A stretch of DNA of 64,000 nt, taken from Nemophila menziesii. Its lineage: Eukaryota > Streptophyta > Magnoliopsida > Boraginales > Hydrophyllaceae. Below the pieces are notes generated by a model. It made no database searches. It saw only the letters and a program-made list of their open reading frames with translations, and was not told the origin of the DNA. The stretch lies in the NCBI GenBank assembly GCA_029959085.1, contig JARWIR010000002.1, forward strand, positions 35,799,733 through 35,863,732. Reading direction: 5' to 3'. Below, one piece after another: positions 1-12,832 of the stretch. Both the position numbers and the translations under genes were made by a program. Position 1 is the first letter of the stretch. Every line of letters begins with the position of its first letter.

Positions 1-992
1 ATATTACATCATAAAATACTTGAATACACATTATTTAATGTTGTTAATCTATGTAGTATCTTATAATATTTTGTATTAGATCTCTAGCATGTAGCACTTC
101 TCTGAATATTTATACACAACTTATTTCTCTAAGTTATCATATAGTTGAATTATTATAGGTCACAATTGGCTAAGTGATCAGAATTGACATAAGTGTTAAA
201 CTATAAACTTGGTTAGTTTTATCTGTAGAACAAAACTAGCTTTGCATTGTATCATGAGTATGTAGATAAAATTACATATATGTATAAATTGTCTACGAAA
301 ATAGTTGTTTCAGAGATGAGTTTAGTGCATTACCCTATAAGAATTATGGATATATCTTGCTAGAATTGGTTTTCGATGGACTACACTTATAATAGTTTTG
401 AAAAAGCCTAAAAGGTTTTTTGTATATCTTTTCCTACATACCATTAGTCAGATGTTTTAAAAAAGAACACAATCTTAAGAATTAAAATTTTGGTATTATA
501 GATTAAAAAATCCAGTCATACAAACAACGAATCAAATATTGAAAAAAATACAAAATATTGATCGAATTTAAACAACAACAGAGAATCTACATTTTGTGTG
601 TGTAGGAGGTGTTCAGGGCCCTCTAATTTTTAAAGTTTGGTAAGCTTGAAAAATTACCTTATAACCCTCCAAAATTATTAAAATACACTTGTGCCAAAAC
701 ATTTAAAATTTGTTTTGTTAAATTTTAATTTTTTTAAAATAAATATCTATTAATATATATCTTATCTTATATAACATATATACTTATATATTAATTAAAA
801 TAAAATTTATGAGGACCTATTGTGTGATTTTAGTAAAGTATTGAGACCATTGATACAAGGTTTAAATAAAATCGTGCGTAGAATGCATTAAATAAAAAAA
901 ATGCGTCGTATATTAAAAATTTTATACTAATTTTAGTATAAAAAAGTCAGATTACAAAATTACCCTTTGACGAGTAGTTTATAATAACCCAA

Positions 993-1068
993 AAACCCTA
1001 AATCATAAAATAATAAAATAGCTCAGAAAGTATATAAAATGAGGCAGTTATGGCAGCCGCTAGGGTTT
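993..1068. other. Inverted pair of telo-box-like motifs
   Basis: AAACCCTAA at 993-1001 and TAGGGTTT at 1061-1068 lie in opposite orientation about 60 bp apart. The pair recurs in A and B monomers; in B1 it lies at about 3853 and 3922. Telo-boxes are known binding sites for telomere-repeat-binding and Polycomb-recruiting factors in plants, and are also common in plant promoters. Only single motifs are present, so this is not an interstitial telomere array. Any function here is inference. Confidence 0.45.
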
Positions 1069-1182
1069 ATGGGATTTCCTAAGGGTGGTTGCCCGACCCT
1101 CTATGCTCCATTTTTGCTGATAATTTCACTATCAAAATCCTAAATTTAACAACCCTATTGAAATTTGTTATATTGTTAAAAG

Positions 1183-2548
1183 AATTTCAAATTGTTATGG
1201 TCAAATACATTTCATTTTTCATTGTATTCATTCTAAGATACTATAAGAGGCATATGAGAAACTTTTACTGGTATCATGCGTGGCAACTTGCATAAAATTG
1301 TTGGGTTTGCAGCCATGAACTGGTTGATTTCTATATATTAGCCTATTTTTTGCAGAAATTGTAGATGTTGTCCCAATATTTTAGTCGGTGTTGAGGCTAT
1401 GATGAGATCTCAAATTTTAGTTTTTTACTTTCTGAGCTATTTAACGAATAGATTAAAATGATCTGCCCGTAACTTGGTTGGGCAATCCAATTATTGGATA
1501 TGCAACCATGGCGTGGTTGGACTCTCTTTTTGTCTCTAAATAAACCTGATCTGAGCCTCAATTAAAATTGTTTCAAATTTTTTTTCCTGTTATTATATTC
1601 ATGAGTGAGTAATTTGAGAGAATGATAAATTTTAGTGTCTAATTTAACATTCTCTGCTAAAACATGTGATTTATACTATTAATATAGTTTTCTTTTAAGA
1701 ATCAAAGTTTTTTCAAATATATTTAGTTTCTGTTGAAGTAAGCTTTAATATAGGGGTTAAGTTACATATAAGAAAAAAAACGTGTAAGTCTTTTTAATCC
1801 ATATATTCTATTAATTTACAATAATTTTATAGTGAGATTTTCTTAAAAAATGAGCCGAGTAGAGAGATTGAATATTTCTAAAAGAAAATTTGTCTATGTA
1901 ATCATGAATATTTTTATATACTATTTAACTATAGTTCTTTATTCTAAATGGCGGTGACCTTATATATTAAAGTTCGTGGCATCAACCGAAATCTTGTTCA
2001 AGATAATTTCTATATAAATATTAGTCTATAGTGATAAAAGACAATAAATAAATATATTATATTTAGGGTAGGGATATATATTTATATAGGGTTAGAATGA
2101 TTTCTTAACTCATGTTTTTAACAAGATAGATTGAAATCTGTAAAAAAAAATATTGAGGCAACCCTAAACTCTTATATGTTGAATGATTAATGATGAGACT
2201 TCCATTTATAAGTTGGAATTTTTTTCCTATAATTTTATATTGATGAAGATACTTCTATGTAAGTTGTCAAATCGAAATTGAAATTGATCAAAACTTTAGA
2301 GAATATTAAATATGTATACATATACATGTATTTTAGATTATTTAAGTGATATCATATATTATTTAAAACTAGTCAAATATATTCTTGACTATTTTCCAAT
2401 TTCTGACCAAATATTCTTGAGTTTAATGAATTTGCTGAATATTTCTGTTAGTATATATTTCAGTATCACTGAAACTGTTATGATATTATAATGAGAGATA
2501 ATTTATTTGTGAGCTATTTTACAAAGAAAACTAGATGATTTGAATACT
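1183..2548. other. A-specific central region, absent from all B monomers
   Basis: Monomers A and B align up to the GGTTAAAAG block (about 1175-1182 here) and again from GAGCAATATAACTGG (about 2549). The ~1.37 kb between is found in every A and in no B. It holds the GC-richer islets TGGCAACTTGCATAAAATTG and GCAACCATGGCGTGGTTGG and a conserved hairpin. I see no convincing terminal inverted repeat or target duplication at its edges, so loss from B is more likely than insertion into A. No gene is recognisable in it. Confidence 0.85.
1474..1510. other. Conserved imperfect hairpin in A monomers
   Basis: ATCCAAT and ATTGGAT face each other across one base (1485-1499). The stem continues outward, with small bulges, through GGTTG..GCA against TGC.AACC. 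The same structure recurs in nearly every A monomer, for example from 5823 and 10183, but is deleted in A4 (about 14280-14310), where flanking sequence is joined directly. B monomers lack it because it lies in the A-only core. Its function is unknown; it could be a cruciform or RNA stem, or simply a fossil of the ancestral sequence. Confidence 0.6.
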
Positions 2549-2893
2549 GAGCAATATAACTGGAAAACTTGCTATATATGTACTTAAATATGTAACTCTT
2601 ACTACATTGTTAATAGATTATTCTTGAAGAGGGAGCAAATTGTGTCCTTTGACTTCCTCCGAAGAATATAATATCCCCACAATGGTTACCTCCTTTTAAC
2701 CTTGTAAAGATATGGCAACAAAAACATAGTGTTTAGGCTAAAATTAAAAGAAAAAAATTATAATCATGGTGGTGGACTTGATAATCACAACAAAGATGTG
2801 TACGAACCTTTATTTGAATGTAGTAATCCTTTCTAACATGCTTTTTTTATCTTGAGTATTTATTTCTAAATGCGAAAATTTAAATGGGAAAAC

Positions 2894-4386
2894 ATTGAAT
2901 CATAAAATGCTTGAATACATATTATATAATGTTATTAGTCTATGTAGTATCGTACAATATCTTGTATTACACCTCTAGTGTGTAATACTTTGCAGAGTAT
3001 TCATACACTACTTAATTTCTCTAAGTTATTATATGGTTGAATTCATGTAGGTCACAATTTACTAATTGATCAGAATTGACATAATTGTTAAACTAACAAC
3101 TTGATTATTTTTACCTGTAGAACACAAGTAATGTAAAATTGTATCATATGTATCGAGATGAAAATACATATTTGTATAAATTGTCTAATAAAATAGATGT
3201 TTAGAGATGATAGTAGTGCATTACCCTTATGAGAATTATTGATATATCTCACAAGAGTTAGTTTTAGAAACATTAAAAGAGTTTTGTATGTCTTTTCCTA
3301 CATACAAATAGTCTGATGTTTTAAAAAAAACACAATTTTATGAATAAAATTCTTGTACTATACATTAAAAACATTCAGTCCAACAAACAACACATCGAAT
3401 ATTCAAAAAATACAGTATATTGATCGGAATTTTATAAACTACAGTGTGGTTGTGCTAGGCGGTGTTTATGCCCTCCTAATTTTTGAATTTTTGTAAGCTA
3501 TAAAAAACTAACTTATGTCCCTCCTAAGTTTTTAAGAATTTTACTTGTTCCAAAATTTTTAAAATTTATTTTGTTAGATTTCAGTTTTTTTCAAATAAAT
3601 ATTTATTGTGTGTATAATAAAATATATCATATTTTATATAACATGTAGACTTATATACTAATCAAATAAAACTTATGAAGACTTGTTGTTTATTTTAGCA
3701 AAGTACCATTGATACAAGGTTTAAATAATATAGTGACGTATAATGCATTTAATAAAATAATGATCCCCATATTTAAAATTATATATTAATTTTAGTATAG
3801 ATAAAATTTTGATTACAAAATTACCCTTTGACCAATAGTATATAATGACCAAAAAACCCTAAATTGTAAAATAATAAAATAGCCCAGAAAGTATATAGAA
3901 TGGGGCAAATATGGTAGCCACTAGGGTTTCCTAAGGGGTGGTTGCCCGACCCTCTCTGTTCCATTTATGCCGACATTTTCGCTATCAAAAACCTAAATAT
4001 AACAACCCTCTTGTCATTCTTTATATGGTTAAAAGTATTACGCAACATGGCTGAATAATTGTTATATATGTACGTTAATATGTAATTCTTACTACATTAG
4101 GATTAGATTATGCTTTATGAAGGAGCAAATTGTGTCATACCAGCTTCCTTCGAAGAATATAATATCCTCATCATGGTAACCTCCTTTTGACCTTGTAAAG
4201 CTATATCAACAAAGAGATAGTGTTTAGGATCCAAGAAAAAATAATAATTTATTATCATTGGTGGTAAACTTTATAATCATAATGAAGATATAATACGAAC
4301 AATTTCTAAAGAGTCGTAATCCCTTCTCCCATGCATTCTTTATCTAGATTATTTAGTTCTAAATAAGAAATTTTAAATGGGAAAAC
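2894..4386 (+). repeat. Monomer B1 (short type)
   Basis: Short-type monomer of 1493 bp. It shares private variants with B5, namely TAGTATCGTAC near 2945 and ATTTTATGAATAAAATTC near 3334. It shares others with B6, such as ATGAAGACTTG near 3675 and AATGACCAAAAAACCC near 3845. It therefore looks mosaic. Confidence 0.93.
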
Positions 4387-7245
4387 ATTACATCATAAAA
4401 TACTTGAATACACATTATTTAATGTTATTAGTCTATGTAGTATCATATAATATCTTGTATTAGATCTCTAACATGTAGCACTTCTCTGAATATTCATACA
4501 CAACTTATTTCTCTAAGTTATCATATGGTTGAATTCTTATAGGCCACAATTGGCTAAGTGATCAGAATTGAAATAAGTGTTAAACTACAAGCTTGATTAG
4601 TTTTATCTGTAGAACAAAACTACCGTTACATTGTATCATGGGTATGGAGATAAAATGCAATATATGTATAAATTTTCTATGAAAATAGTTGTTTCAGAGA
4701 TGATATTAGTGCATTACCCTATAAGAATTATGTATGTATCTCACTAGAGTTGGTTTTTGATGGAATACACTTATAATAGTTTTAGAAAGCCTAAAAGATT
4801 TTTTGTATATCTTTTCCTACGTACCATTAGTCAGATGTTGTAAAAAAGAAAACAATCTTAAGAATTAAAATTTTGGTATTATAGATTAAAAAATTTAGTC
4901 AAACAAACAACTAATCAAATATCTAAAAGATAAAAATATTGATCGAAATTTAACAACAACAGATAATCTATATTTTGGGTGTGTAGGAGGTGTTCAGGGC
5001 CCTCTAATTTTTGAATTTTGGTAAACTTGAAAAATTACCTTGTAACCCTCCAAAATTTATTAAAATTTACTTGTGCCAAAATTTATAAAATTTGTTTTGT
5101 TAAATTTTAATTTTTTCAAAATAAATATTTATTGTTTGTAAAACAATATATATCTTATTTTGTATAACATATATACTTATATATTAATTAAAATAAAACT
5201 TATGAGGACCTATTGTGTGATTTTAGTATTAAATAATATCGTCCGTAGAATGCATTAAATAAATAAAATGGGCCGTATATTTAAAATTTTATATAAAAAA
5301 GTTTGATTACTAAATTACCCTTTGACGAGTAGTATATTATGACCCAGAAACCCTAACTCATAAAATAATAGAATAGCTCAGAAAGTATATAGAATGAGGC
5401 AGATATGGCAGCGGCTAGGGTTTCGGGATTTCCTAAGGGTGGTTGCCCGACCCTCTATGTTCCAATTATGCCGATGATTTCACTATCAAAATCCTAAATT
5501 TTACAACCCTCTTGTTATTCTTTATATGGAGAATTTCAAATCGTTATGGTCAGATACATTTCATTTTTCATTATATTCATTCTAAGATACTATACGAGGC
5601 ATATGAGAAACTTTTACTGGTATCATGGCGTGGCAACTTGTATAAAATTGGTGGGTTTGCAGCCATGAACTGGTTGATTTCTATATATTAGCCTATTTTT
5701 TGCAGAAATTGTAGATGTTGTCCCAATATTTTAGTCGGTGTTGAGGCTATGATGAGATCTCAAATTTTAGTTTTTTACTTTCTGAGCTATTTAACGAATA
5801 GATTAAAATGATCTGCCCGTAACTTGGTTGGGCAATCCAATTATTGGATATGCAACCATGGCGTGGTTGGACTCTCTATTTGTCTCTAAATAAACCTGAT
5901 CTGAGCCTGAATTAAAATTGTTTCAATTTTTTTTCCTATTATTATATTCATGAGTGAGTAATTTGAGAGAATGATAAATTTTAGTGTCTAATTTAACATT
6001 CTCTGCTAAAACATGTGATTTCTACCATTAATATAGTTTTCTTTTAAGAATCAAAGTTTTTTAATATATTTAGTTTCTGTTGAAGTAAACTTTAATATAG
6101 GGGTTAAGTTACATAGAAGAAAGAAAATGTGTAAGTCTTTTTAATCCATATATTCTATTAATTTACAATAATTTTATAGTGAGATTTTCTTAAAAAATGA
6201 GCGGAGTAGCGAGATTGAATATTTCTAAAAGAAATTTTGTCTATGTAATCGTGAATTTTTTTAATATACTATTTAACTATAGTTCTTTATTCTAAATGGC
6301 GGTGACCTTATATATTAAAGTTCGTGGCATCAACCGAAATCTTGTTCAAGATAATTTCTATATAAATATTAGTCTATAGTGATAAAAGACAATATATAAA
6401 TATATTATATTCAGGGTAGGGATATATATTTCTCTAGGGTTAGAATTATTTCTTACCTAATGTTTTTAACAAATTAGATTGAAATCTGTAAAAAAATATA
6501 CTGAGGCAACCCTAAACTCTTATATGTTGAATGATTAATGATGAGACTTCCATTTATAAGTTGAAATTATTTTCCTATAATTTTATATTGATGAAGATAC
6601 TTCTATGTAAGTTGTCAAATCGAAATTGAAATTGATCATAACTTTAGAGAATATTAAATATGTATACATATACATGTATTTTAGATTATTTAAGTGATAT
6701 CATATATTATTTAAAATTAGTCAAATATATTCTTGACTATTTTTCGATTTCTGACAAAATATTCTTGAGTTTAATGAATTTGCTGAATATATCTGTTACT
6801 ATATATATATTTCAGTATCACTGAAACTGTTATGATATTATAATGAGAGATAATTTATTTGTGAGCTATTTTACAAAGAAAACTAGATGATTTGAATATT
6901 GAGCAATATAACTGGAAAACTTGCTATATATGTACTTAAATATGTAACTCTTACTACATTGTTAATAGATTATTCTTGAAGAGAAAGCAAATTGTTTCCT
7001 TAGACTTCCTCCGAAGAATATAATATCGCCACGATGGTCACCTCCTTTTAACCTTGTAAAGATATGGCAACCAAAACATAGTGTTTAGGCTAAAATTAAA
7101 AGAAAAAAATTATAATCATGGTGGTGGACTTGATAATCACAACAAAGATGTGTACGAACCTTTATTTGAATGTTGTAATCCTTTCTAACATGCTTTTTTT
7201 ATCTTGAGTATTTATTTCTAAATGCGAAAATTTAAATGGGAAAAC
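4387..7245 (+). repeat. Monomer A2 (long type)
   Basis: Long-type monomer of 2859 bp, closest to A6, which lies four units away. Both carry a 26-bp deletion after TTTTAGTA (near 5228) and a 12-bp deletion in ATTTTATATAAAAAAG (near 5287), and both have the TTTTTTGCAG variant near 5697. Like A1, A5, A6 and A10 it lacks the 22-bp duplication seen in other A copies. Confidence 0.93.
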
Positions 7246-8742
7246 ACTGAATCGTAAAATGCTTGAATACATATTATATAATTTTATTAGTTTATGTAGT
7301 ATCATACAATATCTTGTGTTACACCTCTAGCGTGTAATACTTTGCAGAGTATTCATACACTACTTAATTTCTCTAAGTTATCATATGGTTGAATTCTTGT
7401 AGGTCACAGTTTACTAATTGATCAAAATTGACATAATTGTTAAACTAACAACTTTATTATTTTTACCTGAAGAACACAAGTAATGTTAAATTGTATCATA
7501 TGTATCGAGAGGAAAATACATATTTGTATAAATTGTCTAATAAAATAGATGTTTAGAGATGATATTAATGCATTACCCTTATGAGAATTATTGATATATC
7601 TCACTAGAGTTAGTTTTAGAAACATTAAAAGAGTTTTGTATGTCTTTTCCTACATACAAATAGTCTGATGTTTTAAAACAAAACACAATTTTAATGATCA
7701 AAATTCTTTTATTATACATTAAAAATATTCAGTCCAACAAAAGACACATCGAATATTCAAAAAATACAGTATATTGATCGGAATTTTATAAACTACAGTG
7801 TGGTTGTGTTAGGCGGTGTTTGTGCCCTCCTAATTTTTGAATTTTTGGAAGCTATAAAAAACTAACTTATGTCCCTCCTAAGTTTTTAAGAATTTTTCTT
7901 GTTCCAAAATTTTTAAAATTTGTTTTTTTTAGATCTCAGTTTTTTTCAAATAAATATTTATTGTGTGTATAATAAAATATATCATATTTTATATAACATG
8001 TAGACTTATATACTAATCAAATAAAACTTATGAGGACTTGTTGTTTATTTTAGCAAAGTACCATTGATACAAGGTTTAAATAATATAGTGACGTATAATG
8101 CATTTAATAAAATAATACTCCCCATATTTAAAATTATATATTAATTTTAGTATAGATAAAATTTTGATTACAAAATTACCCTTTGGCCAATAGTATATAG
8201 TGACCAGAAAAACCCTAAATTGTAAAATAATAAAATAGCCCAGAAAGTATATACAATGGGGAAAATATGGTAGCCACTAGGGTTTCCTAAGGGGTGGTTG
8301 CCCGACCCTCTCTGTTCCATTTATGTCGATAATTTCGCTATCGAAACCTTAAATATAACAACCCTCTTGTCATTCTTTATATGGTTAAAAGTATTACGCA
8401 ACATGGCTGAATAATTGTTATATATGTACGTTAATATGTAATTCTTACTACATTAGTATTAGATTATGCTTTAAGAAGGAGCAAATTGTGTCCTACCAAC
8501 TTCCTCCGAAGAATATAATATCCTCACCATGGTAACCTCCTTTTGACCTTGTAAAGCTATATCAACAAAGAGATAGTGTTTAGGATCCAAGAAAAAATAA
8601 TAATTTATTATCATTAGTGGTAAACTTTATAATCATAATGAAGATATAATACGAACAATTTCTAAAGAGTCGTAATCCCTTCTCCCATGCATTCTTTATC
8701 TAGATTATTTAGTTCTAAATGAGAAATTTTAAATGGTAAAAC
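7246..8742 (+). repeat. Monomer B2 (short type)
   Basis: Short-type monomer of about 1497 bp with the standard B structure. The start motif reads ACTGAATCGT instead of ATTGAATCAT. It ends in the shared block CTCCGAAGAATATAATATCC followed by CACCATGGTAACCTCC. Confidence 0.92.
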
Positions 8743-11333
8743 ATTACGTCATAAAATACTTGAATACACATTATTTAATGTTATTAGTCTATGTAGTATC
8801 ATATAATATCTTGTATTAGATCTCTAACATGTAGCACTTCTCTGAATATTTATACACAACTTATTTCTCTAAGTTATCATATGGTTGAATTCTTATAGGT
8901 CACAATTGGCTAAGTGATCAGAATAGAACAAAACTAGCGTTACATTGTATCATGGGTATGGAGATAAAATTCCATATATGTATAAATTGTCTATGAAAAT
9001 AGTTGTTTCAGAGATGAGTTTAGTGTATTAACCTATAAGAATTATGTATGTATCTCACTAGAGTTGGTTTTTGATGGAATACACTTATAATAGTTTTAGA
9101 AAGCCTAAAAGATTTTTTGTATATCTTTTCCTACGTACCATAAATCAGATGTTTTAAAAAAGAACACAATCTTAAGAATTAAAATTTTGGTATTATAGAT
9201 TAAAAAATTTAGTCAAACAACCAACTAATCAAATATCTAAAAGATAAAAATATTGATCGAAATTTAACAACAACAGAGAATCTATATTTTGGTTGTGTAG
9301 GAGGTGTTCAGGGCCCACTAATTTTTGAATTTTGGTAAGCTTGAAAAATTACCTTGTAACCCTCCAAAATTTATTAAAATTTACTTGTGCCGATATTAAT
9401 AAAATTTGTTTTGTTAAATTTTAATTTTTTTAAAATGAATATTTATTGTTTGTATAACAATATATATCTTATTTTATATAACATATATACTTATATATTA
9501 ATTAAAATAAAACTTATGAGGACCTATAGTGTGATTTTAGTAACGTATAGAGACCGTTGATACAAGGTTTAAATAATATCGTACGTAGAATGCATTAAAT
9601 AAATAAAATGCGCCGTATAGTCAAAATTTTATACTAATTTTAGTATAAAAAAGTTTGATTACTAAATTACCCTTTGACGATTAGTATATTATGACCCAGA
9701 AACCCTATATCATAAAATAATAGAATAGCTCAGAAAGTATATAGAATGAGGCAGATATGGCAACGGCTAGGGTTTTGGGATTTCCTAAGGGTGGTTGCCC
9801 GACCCTCTATGTTCCAATTATGCCGATGATTTCACTATCAAAATCCTAAATTTAACAACCCTCTTGTAATTCTTTATATGGAGAATTTCAAATAATTATG
9901 ATCATGACATTTTATTTTTCATTATATTCATTCTAAGATACTTTATGAGGCATATGAGAAACTTTTACTAGTATCATGGCGTGGCAACTTGCATAAAATT
10001 GGTGGGTTTGCAGCCATGAACTGGTTGATTTCTATATATTAGCCTATTTTTCAGAAATTGTAGATGTTGTCCCAATATTTTAGCTCGGTGTTGAGGCTAT
10101 GATGAGATCTCAAATTTTAGCTTTTTACTTTCTGAGCTATTTAACGAATAGATTGAAATGATCTGCCCGTAACTTGGTTGGGCAATCCAATTATTGGATA
10201 TGCAACCATGGCGTGGTTGGACTCTCTATTTGTCTCTAAATAAACCTGATCTGAGCCTCAATTAAAAAAAATTAATTTTTTTTACTATAATTATATTCAT
10301 GAGTGAGTATTTTGAGAGAATGATAAATTTTAGTGTCTCATTTAACATTCTCTGCTAAAACATGTGATTTCTACTATTAATATAGTTTTCTTTTAAGAAT
10401 CAAAGTTTTTTTTAAATATATTTAGTTTCTGTTGAAGTAAACTTTAATATAGGGGTTAAGTTACACATAAGAAAAAAAATGTGTAAGTCTTTTTAATCCA
10501 TATATTCTCTTATTTCAATCCATATATTCTATTAATTTACAACAAATTTATAGTGAGATTTTCTTAAAAAATGAGCCGAGTAGAGAGATTGAATATTACT
10601 AAAAGAAAATTTGTCTATGTAATCGTGAATTTTTTTTATATACTATTTAACTATAGTTCTTTATTCTAAATGGCGGTGACCTTATATATTAAAGTTCTTG
10701 GCATCAACCGAAATCTTGTTCAAGATAATTTCTATATAAATATTAGTCTATAGTGATAAAAGACAATAAATAAATATATTATATTTAGGGTAGGGATATA
10801 TATTTCTATAGGGTTAGAATTATTTCTTACCTCATGTTTTTAACAAAATAGATTGAAATCTGTAAAAAAATATATTGAGGCAACCCTAAACTCTTATATG
10901 TTGAATGATTAATGATGAGACTTCCATTTATAAGTAGGAATTTTTTTCCTAAAATTTTATATTGTTGAAGATACTTCTATGTAAGTTGCCAAATCGAAAT
11001 TGAAACTGATCATAACTTTAGAGAATATTAAATATGTATACATATACATGATCATATATTATTTAAAATTAGTCAAATATATTCTTGACTATTTTCCGAT
11101 TTCTGACCAAATATCCCCATGATGGTCACCTCCTTTTAACCTTGTAAAGATATGGCAACAAAAACATAGTGTTTAGGCTGAAATTAAAAGAAAAAAATTA
11201 TAATCATGGTGGTGGACTTGATAATCACAACAAAGATGTGTACGAACCTTTATTTGAAAGTTGTAATCCTTTCTAACATGCTTTTTTTATCTTGAGTATT
11301 TATTTCTAAATGCGAAAATTTAAATGGGAAAAC
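8743..11333 (+). repeat. Monomer A3 (long type, internally deleted)
   Basis: Only 2591 bp long. Compared with A2 it has lost 264 bp (equivalent to 6763-7026). The join at about 11110 is GACCAAATAT/CCCCATGATGG, and the flanking copies share AATAT at both edges. A separate 22-bp loss lies near 11050, and the 42-bp deletion after CAGAAT lies near 8924. That 42-bp deletion is shared with the copies from A8 to A16 but not with A4-A7. Confidence 0.92.
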
Positions 11334-12832
11334 ATTGAATCATAAAATGCTTGAATACATATTATATAATGTTATTAGTTTATGTAGTATCATACAATAT
11401 CTTGTATTACACCTCTAGCGTGTAATACTTTGCAGAGTATTCATACACTACTTAATTTCTCTAAGTTATCATATGGTTGAATTCTTGTAGGTCACAATTT
11501 ACTAATTGATCAGAATTGACATAATTGTAAAACTAACAACTTGATTATTTTTACCTGTAGAACACAAGTAATGTTAAATTGTATCATATGTAACGAGAGG
11601 AAAATACATATTTGTATAAATTGTCTAATAAAATAGATGTTTAGAGATGATATTAGTGCATTACCCTTATGAGAATTATTGATATATCTCACTAGAGTTA
11701 GTTTTAGAAACATTAAAAGAGTTTTGTATGTCTTTTCCTACATACAAATAGTCTGATGTTTTAAAACAAAACACAATTTTAAGAATCAAAATTCTTGTAT
11801 TATACATTAAACACATTCAGTCCAACAAACAACACATCGAATATTCAAAAAATACAGTATTTTGATTGGAATTTTACAAACTACGGTGTGGTTGTGTTAG
11901 GCGGTGTTTATGCCCTCCTAATTTTTGATTTTTTGTAAGCTATAAAAAACTAACTTATGTCCCTCCTAAGTTTTTAAGAATTTTACTTGTTCCAAAATTT
12001 TTAAAATTTGTTTTGTTAGATTTCAGTTTTTTTCAAATAAATATTTATTGTGTGTATAATAAAATATATCATATTTTATATAACATGTAGACTTATATAC
12101 TAATCAAATAAAACTTATGAGGACTTGTTGTTTATTTTAGCAAAGTACCATTGATACAAGGTTTAAATAATATAGTGACGTATAATGCATTTAATAAAAT
12201 AATGATCCCCATATTTAAAATTATATATTAATTTTAGAAATATAAAATTTTGATTACAAAATTACCCTTTGACCCATAGTATATAATGACCCAAAAACCC
12301 TAAATCATAAAATAATAAAATAGCCTAGAAAGTATATAGAATGGGGCAAATATGGTAGCCACTAGGGTTTTCTAAGGGGTAGTTGCCCGACCCTCTCTGT
12401 TCCATTTAAGCCGACAATTTCTCTATCAAAACCCTAAATATAACAACCCTCTTGTCATTCTTTATATGGTTAAAAGTATTACGCAACATGGCTGAATAAT
12501 TGTTATATCTGTACGTTAATATGTAATTCTTACTACATTAGTATTAGATTATGCTTTAAGAAGGAGCAAATTGTGTCCTACCAACTTCCTCCGAAGAATA
12601 TAATATCCTCACCATGGTAACCTCCTTTTGATCTTGTAAAGCTATATCAACAAAGAAATAGTGTTTAGGCTAAATATCCAAGAAAAAATAATAATTTATT
12701 ATCATTGGTGGTAAAATTTATAATAATAACAAAGATGTAATACGAACCATTTTAAAGGATTTTAATCCTTTCTCACATGCATTCTTTATCTAGATTATTT
12801 AGTTCTAAATACGAAATTTTAGATGGGCAAAC
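11334..12832 (+). repeat. Monomer B3 (short type)
   Basis: Short-type monomer of about 1499 bp. It has standard B structure up to the GGGGTAGTTGCCCGACC block near 12377. Its last ~150 bp read ACCATTTTAAAGGATTTTAATCC rather than the usual AATTTCTAAAGAGTCG, leading into the divergent A4. Confidence 0.92.

Larger units (their letters stand above)
3..2893 (+). repeat. Monomer A1 (long type, 5' edge at window start)
   Basis: Long-type monomer of 2891 bp. Its first ~1.3 kb is nearly base-for-base the same as A5 (offset 17,203). I found two differences, near 591 and 868. From about 1308 onward it instead matches A2 and A6, including the TTTTTTGCAGAAATTG variant near 1350 that other A copies lack. 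A1 is therefore a mosaic with a breakpoint near 1308. The A-only core lies at about 1183-2548. Confidence 0.93.

Noticed and set aside
993..1068. Interstitial telomeric repeat
   Set aside because: There are only single AAACCCTAA/TAGGGTTT motifs per site and no run of tandem heptamers.
1089..1295. Plus-strand 68-codon frame (repeated at 18292; related frames at 5443 and 13907)
   Set aside because: It begins at TTG rather than ATG, differs in length among copies, is broken in most A monomers, and lies in repeat DNA. The identical pair reflects the near-identical A1/A5 tract.
1183..2548. A-only core as a separate transposon inserted into an ancestral B
   Set aside because: There is only a weak, imperfect similarity between the ends (AATTTCAAATC near the left, GATTTGAATA near the right) and no target duplication. 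An internal deletion in B is simpler.
3..4386. LTR retrotransposon tandem (A as LTR plus internal region)
   Set aside because: I find no primer-binding site, polypurine tract, TG...CA ends with target duplications, or any gag/pol coding remains.
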